DNA from: Prolixibacteraceae bacterium
GTDB taxonomy: Bacteria; Bacteroidota; Bacteroidia; Bacteroidales; Prolixibacteraceae
Length of the DNA: 19,818 nt
Direction: 5' to 3'
Assembly (NCBI GenBank): GCA_027858145.1
Contig: JAQIDF010000058.1
Span: 1 to 19,818, forward strand
Shown here: positions 1 to 6,208 of the stretch, in pieces
Layout of the letters: every line of letters begins with the position of its first letter
Numbering within the stretch: position 1 is the first letter of the stretch
Notes under the pieces: model-generated
What the model was told of the DNA's origin: nothing
Databases searched by the model: none
What the model saw: the letters and a program-made list of their open reading frames with translations, nothing else
Translations under genes and position numbers: made by a program

Positions 1-24
1 GATTTAGGGGTGATTGGTGGCAAA

Positions 25-1077
25 ATGAAAGCAGCTTATCTGCCCGGAAATAGTACCGTAGAATATAGGGAAGTTGATATACCGGAACCCGGACCCGGGC
101 AAGTTCTGATTAAAACTAAATCATCGACCATTTGTGGTAGCGATATCCGCGCTATTTATCGCGAACATCTCGGGAAAGGCCCAGAGGCCTATCAGAATAA
201 AGTGGCAGGTCACGAACCCTGCGGTCAGATTATTAAATGCGGTTCGAACATGAAACGCTTTAAAAAAGGCGACCGTGTGGTATTATATCATATTTCGGGT
301 TGCGGGGTGTGTAATGATTGCCGTCGCGGATATATGATTTCTTGCTCAAGTCCGCATCGTGCAGCTTATGGGTGGCAGCGCGACGGAGGCATGGCTCCAT
401 ACATACTTGCTGAGGAGAAAGATTGTGTTTATTTGCCCGAAGAACTTACTTACACCGACGGGGCACAGGTTGCCTGTGGCTTTGGCACTGTTTACGAAGG
501 ACTTGAAAAAATCAGTGTGTCGGGAAACGACGCTGTTTTGGTTGTTGGCCTGGGGCCTGTTGGTTTAGCAGCTTTAATGCTGGCAAAAGCATTGGGCGCA
601 AACCATCTGGTGGGTGTCGATACTGTAAAGGAACGTTGCGATATTGCTAAAGAGCTTGGCCTGGCAGACGATGTCTTTGTAGCAGGATCTGAAACGCTTG
701 AGAAGGTAAGGGCTACAACTTACCAGGGTAAAGGATTTGAGAAAACAGTTGATTGCTCGGGTAATACCCATGGACGCCAGTTGGCCATCAGGGCAACACG
801 TCAGTGGGGCAAAATGGTGATGCTTGGCGAAGGCGGAACTGTTGAATTTAACCCCAGCCCCGATATCATTCATGAGCAAATTACTATTTATGGATCCTGG
901 GTTACCAATATCTGGCGCATGGAAGAGCTTGTTGAACGCCTGGTGCGTTGGGGGATACATCCCGAAGATTTGGTAACTCATCGTTTCAGCCTGGATAAGG
1001 CAAGTGAGGCATACCAGTTAATGGACAGCGGTAAATGTGGTAAAGTTGCTGTAGTTTTCGATGAAGAAGTGAAGTAG
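25..1077 (+). CDS. Zinc-dependent alcohol dehydrogenase family protein (MDR superfamily)
   Basis: A cytoplasmic NAD(P)-dependent medium-chain dehydrogenase of about 350 residues, the usual length for the threonine/sorbitol-dehydrogenase-like branch. The GroES-like domain carries the catalytic zinc ligands Cys37 (in ICGSD) and His63-Glu64 (in GHEPCG). The structural zinc lobe has Cys93, Cys96, Cys99 and Cys107 in C-x2-C-x2-C-x7-C spacing. The Rossmann domain has the dinucleotide motif GLGPVG near residue 174. I chose the ATG at 25 over an in-frame GTG at 10 because the family normally begins MKAA. The frame is open to the window edge, so an upstream start cannot be excluded. The substrate (a polyol, threonine-like or sugar alcohol) cannot be read from sequence. 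An AraC-type regulator follows on the same strand and may control it. Family call is firm; substrate is unknown. Confidence 0.9.
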   Translation: MKAAYLPGNSTVEYREVDIPEPGPGQVLIKTKSSTICGSDIRAIYREHLGKGPEAYQNKVAGHEPCGQIIKCGSNMKRFKKGDRVVLYHISGCGVCNDCRRGYMISCSSPHRAAYGWQRDGGMAPYILAEEKDCVYLPEELTYTDGAQVACGFGTVYEGLEKISVSGNDAVLVVGLGPVGLAALMLAKALGANHLVGVDTVKERCDIAKELGLADDVFVAGSETLEKVRATTYQGKGFEKTVDCSGNTHGRQLAIRATRQWGKMVMLGEGGTVEFNPSPDIIHEQITIYGSWVTNIWRMEELVERLVRWGIHPEDLVTHRFSLDKASEAYQLMDSGKCGKVAVVFDEEVK

Positions 1078-1095
1078 GTTTCACCATCAAGATAA

Positions 1096-1144
1096 AAAAG
1101 TAGTGAAAAGTTGGCATTGGTATGTTTTACTTTTCGCTACTTTT
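1096..1144 (+). repeat. Long inverted repeat between the dehydrogenase and araC-type genes
   Basis: The arms at 1096-1110 (AAAAGTAGTGAAAAG) and 1130-1144 (CTTTTCGCTACTTTT) are 15 nt each. They pair completely apart from one T-G wobble and are separated by a 19-nt spacer. The right arm covers almost all of the predicted -7 box of the downstream regulator. The element could fold at the 3' end of the dehydrogenase mRNA, but no separate U-tract follows the stem. It could equally be a dyad operator for the AraC-family protein. The sequence alone does not decide between these. Confidence 0.6.
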
Positions 1145-1145
1145 G
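1116..1145 (+). promoter_or_regulatory. Candidate Bacteroidota-type promoter of the AraC-family gene
   Basis: The -7 box TACTTTTG at 1138-1145 matches TAnnTTTG exactly. ATTG at 1116-1119, 18 nt upstream, matches three of four bases of the -33 TTTG box. Transcription would start near 1151, about 20 nt before the ATG at 1173. The box lies inside the inverted repeat at 1096-1144, so a protein bound there would compete with RNA polymerase. Confidence 0.5.
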
Positions 1146-1172
1146 ACTTATATCTAATGGCAAATAACCAAA

Positions 1173-2057
1173 ATGGCAGATAAAGGAAAAATACCGGTTT
1201 ATAGTCTTCATAATTTTAGCATACCTGAAAGGCAGGGGAGGCAATATCAGGTTGAGGTTTTTGATGCGAACCGACATTTTCAGGTAGAATATCCACACCG
1301 GCACGATTTTTTTGAGATTTTGTTTATTTATAAAGGCTCTGGCGTTCATGTAATCGATAACAACCGTTATCCAATAAAACCTCCTTGTGTCTTTTTTCTG
1401 TCGCCAGGCCAGGCTCATAAACTTGAGATATCATCTGATATAGAAGGGTATATCTATATTTTTACGCCCGAATTTTATCTGATTAATAAGAATAATCAAA
1501 ACCGTTTGATTGAATTTCCTTTTTTCTATACCATCGAACAGGATAACCCCCCGATTTTACTTTCTGATACCGACGATGTATCTTTTTTTTACAGATTATT
1601 TAAAAAGGGGGTAACTATTGCCGACAAGCAGGACAATGTTTCCATCGAGCTTTTGCGGTCAATTATAGATACGATACTTACCTTTTGTGACAGTATTTAT
1701 CCAAACCGTGAAGTTTTGAACAATAAAGGAAAAGGGCACTTACTGGTGAAACAATTTTATCAACTGGTTGAGCAAAATATCCGTAATAATTACAGTGTGG
1801 CACAATATGCCGAACTGTTAGCTGTAACACCCAACCATCTCACGCAAACCATACGTTTGCTTACCAACCGCACTTCAACTGAGATCATAAAATCGAAACA
1901 AATTCTTGAAATTAAAAGATTGTTGGTGCACAGTGATTTGTCGGTTACCGAGATTGCCCATTACATGAATTATACCGACCAAAGCTATTTTACAAAATTT
2001 TTCAAGCGCGAAACCAGGGTGACGCCATTGGCGTATCGTAGTCAATCCATGAAATAG
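1173..2057 (+). CDS. AraC family transcriptional regulator
   Basis: A 294-residue DNA-binding regulator. Residues about 20-110 form a cupin-like AraC ligand-binding domain, with HRHDFFEI typical of the first strand and FFLSPGQAHKLE of the later metal/ligand-facing strand. Residues about 190-290 are the AraC-type double helix-turn-helix, including YAELLAVTPNHLTQTIR (first HTH) and VTEIAHYMNYTDQSYFTKFFKRE (second HTH), ending in the usual TPLAYR. Length is normal for the family. The ATG at 1173 follows a good promoter candidate and gives an ordinary N-terminus. It probably regulates the preceding dehydrogenase or itself, given the inverted repeat at its promoter. The effector is unknown. ilvC is next, but 200 bp separate it and nothing ties the two together. 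Confidence 0.93.
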   Translation: MADKGKIPVYSLHNFSIPERQGRQYQVEVFDANRHFQVEYPHRHDFFEILFIYKGSGVHVIDNNRYPIKPPCVFFLSPGQAHKLEISSDIEGYIYIFTPEFYLINKNNQNRLIEFPFFYTIEQDNPPILLSDTDDVSFFYRLFKKGVTIADKQDNVSIELLRSIIDTILTFCDSIYPNREVLNNKGKGHLLVKQFYQLVEQNIRNNYSVAQYAELLAVTPNHLTQTIRLLTNRTSTEIIKSKQILEIKRLLVHSDLSVTEIAHYMNYTDQSYFTKFFKRETRVTPLAYRSQSMK

Positions 2058-2136
2058 TCCTTTGTTGTTTGTGTGGTTTTATAATGTTAAGCAATTGAAT
2101 TTAAAATGGATTGGGTGTTGGTGTCTCTTTAAAAAT

Positions 2137-2155
2137 ATTTTCAATCATTGAAAAT
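2137..2155. promoter_or_regulatory. Short perfect dyad upstream of ilvC
   Basis: ATTTTCAA (2137-2144) and TTGAAAAT (2148-2155) are perfect inverted copies around a 3-nt centre. The dyad sits in the 201-bp spacer between the AraC-family gene and ilvC, about 100 bp before the ilvC ATG. No T-run follows, so it is not a convincing terminator; an operator is possible. AT-rich dyads of this size can arise by chance. Confidence 0.3.
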
Positions 2156-2258
2156 TACCTAAAATAGCTGTTTTTTTACACTCGTATCTCTAAAATATTT
2201 TGTTGTTTTGTAATGCTTAACTATTTTTTAGAAATCTATAATAAAAAACAATAAAAAA

Positions 2259-3740
2259 ATGGCAAATTATTTCAATTCATTACCATTTCGTCTTCAGAGA
2301 GAAGAGCTTGGTAAGTGTGATTTTATGGAAATTACAGAGTTTGGTGATGGGGTAGATTACCTTAAAGGAAAAAAAGTTGTAGTTGTAGGTTGTGGTGCCC
2401 AGGGGTTAAACCAGGGACTAAACATGCGTGATAGTGGTTTGGATGTTGCATACGCTCTTCGTAAAGTTGAGATTGACGAGAAGCAGGTTTCATACCAAAA
2501 TGCTGTTGATAATAACTTTGAGGTTGACACGATCGAAAATATGGTGCCAAAAGGTGACCTGGTGCTAAACCTTACGCCTGACAAATACCACACACCCGTT
2601 GTAAATCATATCATGCCCTTAATGAAAAAAGGAGCATGTATGTCATATTCACACGGTTTTAATATTGTTGAAGAAGGAATGAAAATCCGTGAAGACCTTA
2701 CTGTGATTATGGTAGCTCCAAAATCACCCGGTTCAGAGGTTCGTGCTGAATACTTGCGTGGATTTGGTGTGCCTACTTTAATTGCTGTGCACCGCGAAAA
2801 CGATCCTAACGGTGACGGTTTTGAGATTGCCAAAGCATATTGTGCCGGTACCGGTGGTCATAAAGCTGGTGTATTGCGCTCATCATTTGTTGCTGAGGTG
2901 AAATCTGACCTTATGGGAGAGCAGACCATTCTTTGTGGTGTGCTTCAAACCGGATCAATCCTTAGTTTTGACAAAATGATTGAAAAAGGCATTGAGCCTT
3001 CTTATGCCGCAAAATTAGTTCAGTATGGTTGGGAGACAGTTACTGAGGCACTTAAATGGGGTGGTATTACCAATATGATGGATCGTCTAAGCAATCCGGC
3101 TAAAGTTGAAGCTACAAAACTTGCTGATGAATTGAAGTCGATTATGCGCCCGTTGTTCGAAAAACACATGGATGATATTATGAGTGGTGTTTTCTCTTCA
3201 ACTATGATGGAAGACTGGAAAAATGACGATAAAGACTTACTCAGGTGGCGTGCTGCAACTGGCGAAACAGGATTTGAAAAAACAAAGGCCGGCGATATGA
3301 AAATCAGCGAGCAGGAATACTTTGACAACGGAGTGTTGCTTGTTGCTTTTGTAAAAGCTGGTGTTGAGCTGGCTTACGAGTTAATGACTGAGACCGGTAT
3401 TAAAGGGGCATCGGCATATTACGAGTCGTTGCATGAAACTCCGCTTATCGCAAACACAATTGCACGTAAGAAATTACACGAAATGAACCGCATTATTTCA
3501 GATACTGCCGAGTATGGATGTTACTTGTTTGATCATGCTGCACGTCCGTTATTGGCCGATTTTATGTCGAAAATTGATGTTGATGTGATCGGTAAAAACT
3601 TTAACGAGGGTAAATCAGCACATGTTGATAATAAGGAACTTATTGAAGTGAATAAGGAAATCCGTGAGCATAATGTTGAAATCGTTGGTACTAAACTGCG
3701 TGAAGCAATGGCTGCCATGAAAGCAATTGTTGAAGAATAA
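2259..3740 (+). CDS. ilvC: Ketol-acid reductoisomerase, long (class II) form
   Basis: Catalyses the Mg2+- and NADPH-dependent isomerisation and reduction of acetolactate and acetohydroxybutyrate, the second common step of valine, leucine and isoleucine synthesis, in the cytoplasm. The 493 residues correspond to the long enterobacterial/plant type (E. coli about 491), not the about 330-residue class I enzyme. The N-terminus MANYFNSLPFRLQREELGKC and the Rossmann motif GCGAQGLNQGLNMRDSGL (from about residue 44) closely follow E. coli IlvC. Further conserved stretches are NLTPDKYH, GVLRSSFVAEVKSDLMGEQT and YYESLHETPLIANTIARKK, the last in the duplicated C-terminal knotted domain that marks class II. 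No ilvB, ilvN, ilvD or leu genes are adjacent, so it is transcribed alone. It ends at a bidirectional terminator. Identification is very secure. Confidence 0.98.
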   Translation: MANYFNSLPFRLQREELGKCDFMEITEFGDGVDYLKGKKVVVVGCGAQGLNQGLNMRDSGLDVAYALRKVEIDEKQVSYQNAVDNNFEVDTIENMVPKGDLVLNLTPDKYHTPVVNHIMPLMKKGACMSYSHGFNIVEEGMKIREDLTVIMVAPKSPGSEVRAEYLRGFGVPTLIAVHRENDPNGDGFEIAKAYCAGTGGHKAGVLRSSFVAEVKSDLMGEQTILCGVLQTGSILSFDKMIEKGIEPSYAAKLVQYGWETVTEALKWGGITNMMDRLSNPAKVEATKLADELKSIMRPLFEKHMDDIMSGVFSSTMMEDWKNDDKDLLRWRAATGETGFEKTKAGDMKISEQEYFDNGVLLVAFVKAGVELAYELMTETGIKGASAYYESLHETPLIANTIARKKLHEMNRIISDTAEYGCYLFDHAARPLLADFMSKIDVDVIGKNFNEGKSAHVDNKELIEVNKEIREHNVEIVGTKLREAMAAMKAIVEE

Positions 3741-3770
3741 ACAATTTATTTTTGGGTTTTTAATAATAAG

Positions 3771-3803
3771 AAAGGGCTGTGTCGGTTTTCGATACAGCCC
3801 TTT
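3771..3803. terminator. Bidirectional intrinsic terminator between ilvC and rprY
   Basis: AAAGGGCTGT (3771-3780) pairs with ACAGCCCTTT (3794-3803). Three further pairs, one of them G-T, extend the stem around a 7-nt loop. The A-run on the left arm and T-run on the right arm let it work for both convergent genes, ilvC (plus) and rprY (minus). Confidence 0.85.
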
Positions 3804-3834
3804 AATTTATTTACTGTGAATCTTTGCTTACATG

Positions 3835-4524
3835 TTATATGATAAGTTTGTAGCCTTTTCCGTGTACATTAATAATCTCAACAGAGGAATCTTCTTTTAA
3901 ATGCTTTCGGAGTTTAGTGATGTAAACGTCCATGCTTCGGGCATTGAAATAGTTATCATCAATCCAAATGGCTTTTAAAGCGTAATTTCTTTCCAGTACT
4001 TTATTGGCGTTTGTCGCCAGTAAGCGTAATAATTCCGATTCTTTGGTGGTTAGCTTTATTTCATTACTATCAATCATCAGCAATTGCTTTCGCGAATCGA
4101 AAGTATATTTACCAATTTGAAACACCGACTGGTCATTATGCTTGTTTTCGTTCGACGTCCTTCTTAGAATGGCCTCAATTCGGAAAATGAGTTCTTCCAT
4201 ACTGAATGGTTTGGTCATATAGTCATCGGCGCCCAGTTTAAAACCTTCCAGTACATCTTCTTTCAGGTTTTTAGCTGTCAGAAAAATGATGGGTATGTCG
4301 GTATTAACCATACGTATATCTTTAGCCAGTGAAAAGCCATCTTTTTTTGGCATCATAATATCGAGCAGGCAAAGCTGGTATTGGTTGCGCATAAACCCGT
4401 GGTAAGCTGTTTCGCCATCAGGGTATAGGTCTGTTTCGTATCCTTTTGCAATGAGGTATTCTTTGAGCAATAAACCCAGATTTTCGTCATCTTCTGCCAG
4501 AAGTATTTTAATCTTATTATCCAT
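3835..4524 (-). CDS. rprY: OmpR-family response regulator, RprY-like
   Basis: A 229-residue two-component response regulator. The receiver domain (about 5-120) has acidic pocket residues Glu11 and Asp12, phosphoacceptor Asp55 in LLDIMMPKKDG, Thr83 and Lys105 (TKPF). The C-terminal winged-helix domain (about 135-229) ends in the usual INVHGKGYKLI. I recognise close likeness to Bacteroides fragilis RprY in the ILLAEDDENLG opening and FSMEELIFRIEAILRR. It starts 3 nt after the stop of the histidine kinase gene, so the two are co-transcribed as rprX-rprY. Phosphorylated by the neighbouring kinase, it should bind DNA and change transcription; its targets are not visible here. The shared terminator at 3771-3803 lies downstream. 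Confidence 0.93.
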   Translation of the reverse strand: MDNKIKILLAEDDENLGLLLKEYLIAKGYETDLYPDGETAYHGFMRNQYQLCLLDIMMPKKDGFSLAKDIRMVNTDIPIIFLTAKNLKEDVLEGFKLGADDYMTKPFSMEELIFRIEAILRRTSNENKHNDQSVFQIGKYTFDSRKQLLMIDSNEIKLTTKESELLRLLATNANKVLERNYALKAIWIDDNYFNARSMDVYITKLRKHLKEDSSVEIINVHGKGYKLII

Positions 4525-4527
4525 TTT

Positions 4528-6075
4528 TTATTCTTTTATGGGAAAATAAATTTTGAATTTTGTTCCTTTATTTGGTGTACTTTCAACTTTGATTGTTCCC
4601 TTGTGTGCTTCAACTATTTTCGAAACATAGTGCAACCCTAGTCCAAATCCTTTAACATCGTGCACATTGCCGGTGGGTACCCGGTAAAAACGCTCAAATA
4701 TCTGTTTTTGGTATTCGCGGGCAATACCAATCCCGTTATCCTTTATCGCCAATGCAATAAATCCTTTTTTATTATATGTGCTTACTTCAATTTCAGGATT
4801 TCCCTTACTGTATTTCACTGCATTGTCAAGCAAGTTAAACAAAACATTCGTGATATGCACCTGATCGCCGTATATATTATCGTTTGAAGCTTCTTTTTTT
4901 ACAATAATATTTCCATTAACTGACTGTACACGTATTTCAAAGTTTTGAACAACTGAACTTACAATTTCGTGTAGTTCAATATTTTTGAATTTTAATTTTA
5001 ACCTGCCTTCATTAAACACGGCCATTTGAAGCACTTTTTCAACCTGATGGCTTAAACGTTTGGTTTCGTCATATATAACGCCGGTTATCCGCTCAAGGGT
5101 CGATTGTGCCGGGGCAACTGTATTGTCGCGGAGCATTTGTGATGCCAGTGATATGGTTGATATGGGCGTTTTGAGCTCGTGAGTCATGTTGTTGATGAAA
5201 TCATTTTTCACCATTGAAAGTTTCTTTTGACGCAAAATGATGATGATGGTATAGGTGAAAATACCAATGATAAGAAGAACCAGTATGGCAGTTGGAACAA
5301 CCATAATGCCGGTTTCTTTCAGAAATTTCTTTTGTTCGTGCGGAAAATAAACTTTCAGGTAATTGGGCTTGGGCGAACCAATATCGTTGGTATAAAGTAA
5401 CACCTGATGCTCTTTTTTTCGGTTGTCTTTGTAGTTATCCGATTGGAGTATGGTTTTTTCTTTACCCATGTTGTAAGATTTTACAACGTATTCGTAATTA
5501 AGGTCTATGCCGCTACTTGAAAATTCATTTTTTAAGGATTCGATTAGTACTTCTTTTTTAATACGTTCTTCAATTGGACGATTAGCTAATTCTAACTGAT
5601 ACTGAATGTTACGAGTGAAAACATTTCTGTCTTCAAAACTTTTGTAAAAGCGTTCTCGTTCCCACTGGTTTAGTTCGGCCAGGGCATCAAAAGCCCGTGG
5701 GGATTGTGCTGGGGTGTTAATAATAGTATCGTGTTTTTGTACCGAAGCTTCAGCTTTGATGTTTCCCTGTTCGTCCTGCTCCATGTTTATGGAGAAATTT
5801 ATTTGTTTGTGGCTGATAATTCCACCTCTGCCAGGTGCGGCTGTTTGAAACCCCAGTTGTTCAAGTGCCCTTTTTTGTTCTGAAAGTATAAATTGACGGG
5901 TCTCTTCCTCCTCTAGTTTTGTTGATACTTGTATCAGGCATCGCTTTACGAGCTGGTCAAATTGTTCTTCCTTTATTTGTGCAGCTTTGTTGATGATGTT
6001 CATTTGCACAAAAATCAGTAAAGTAAGAACAACCGACATTACAATAATCAATATGTATATCATTCTCTTGCCCAT
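4528..6075 (-). CDS. rprX: Membrane sensor histidine kinase, RprX-like
   Basis: The sensor half of the two-component pair, in the inner membrane. A first transmembrane helix covers about residues 5-25 and a second about 255-282. They flank an extracytoplasmic sensing region of roughly 225 residues that matches no domain I can name. After the second helix comes the dimerisation/phosphoacceptor box NNMTHELKTPISTISLAS, with the phosphorylated His near residue 299. The ATP-binding domain follows, with N box NVLFNLLDNAVKYS, G1 IKDNGIGI, F box FYRV and G2 GFGLGLHYV. I chose the ATG at 6075 (515 aa). A TTG nine bases upstream is in frame but overlaps the promoter-like box at 6082-6089. The kinase phosphorylates the response regulator encoded 3 nt downstream. 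The stimulus is unknown. Confidence 0.93.
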   Translation of the reverse strand: MGKRMIYILIIVMSVVLTLLIFVQMNIINKAAQIKEEQFDQLVKRCLIQVSTKLEEEETRQFILSEQKRALEQLGFQTAAPGRGGIISHKQINFSINMEQDEQGNIKAEASVQKHDTIINTPAQSPRAFDALAELNQWERERFYKSFEDRNVFTRNIQYQLELANRPIEERIKKEVLIESLKNEFSSSGIDLNYEYVVKSYNMGKEKTILQSDNYKDNRKKEHQVLLYTNDIGSPKPNYLKVYFPHEQKKFLKETGIMVVPTAILVLLIIGIFTYTIIIILRQKKLSMVKNDFINNMTHELKTPISTISLASQMLRDNTVAPAQSTLERITGVIYDETKRLSHQVEKVLQMAVFNEGRLKLKFKNIELHEIVSSVVQNFEIRVQSVNGNIIVKKEASNDNIYGDQVHITNVLFNLLDNAVKYSKGNPEIEVSTYNKKGFIALAIKDNGIGIAREYQKQIFERFYRVPTGNVHDVKGFGLGLHYVSKIVEAHKGTIKVESTPNKGTKFKIYFPIKE

Positions 6076-6081
6076 AGAAAA

Positions 6082-6089
6082 CAAAGATA
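6082..6089 (-). promoter_or_regulatory. TATCTTTG box directly before rprX
   Basis: On the minus strand TATCTTTG matches the Bacteroidota -7 consensus TAnnTTTG and ends only 6 nt before the ATG at 6075. No TTTG-like -33 box sits about 18 nt upstream. If it is used, the mRNA would be leaderless or nearly so. Confidence 0.3.
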
Positions 6090-6172
6090 TAATAATGAAT
6101 TTCGTTTCTTATTTACTTAACATTATTTAACCGGCAGTAAAGGTTTTTTAATCGCATTGTATTTTTTGTGTC

Positions 6173-6205
6173 ATTGTCTCAGGTCTAAAATCTAACGATC
6201 TATTG
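6173..6205 (-). repeat. 33-bp heptad-patterned intergenic repeat, copy 1
   Basis: This 33-bp element matches the copy at 15347-15379 at 31 of 33 positions. On the plus strand it consists of near-heptamers GTCTCAG, GTCTAAA, ATCTAAC, then ATCTATT after one extra base. It ends 3 nt from the stop codon of the patatin gene, so it forms the first part of that gene's 3' untranslated region. It does not fold into an obvious hairpin. The rest of the 6076-6208 spacer is AT-rich, and I see nothing else there apart from the TATCTTTG box. Confidence 0.7.
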
Positions 6206-6208
6206 ATT

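Noticed and set aside
574..981. 135-codon open frame antisense to the dehydrogenase gene
   Set aside because: It lies wholly inside a clear zinc-dehydrogenase gene, matches no family, and has the uneven composition of an antisense shadow.
1173..3740. AraC-family protein as the regulator of ilvC
   Set aside because: They share a strand, but a 201-bp spacer separates them and no shared operator is visible. The inverted repeat at the AraC promoter is not repeated before ilvC.
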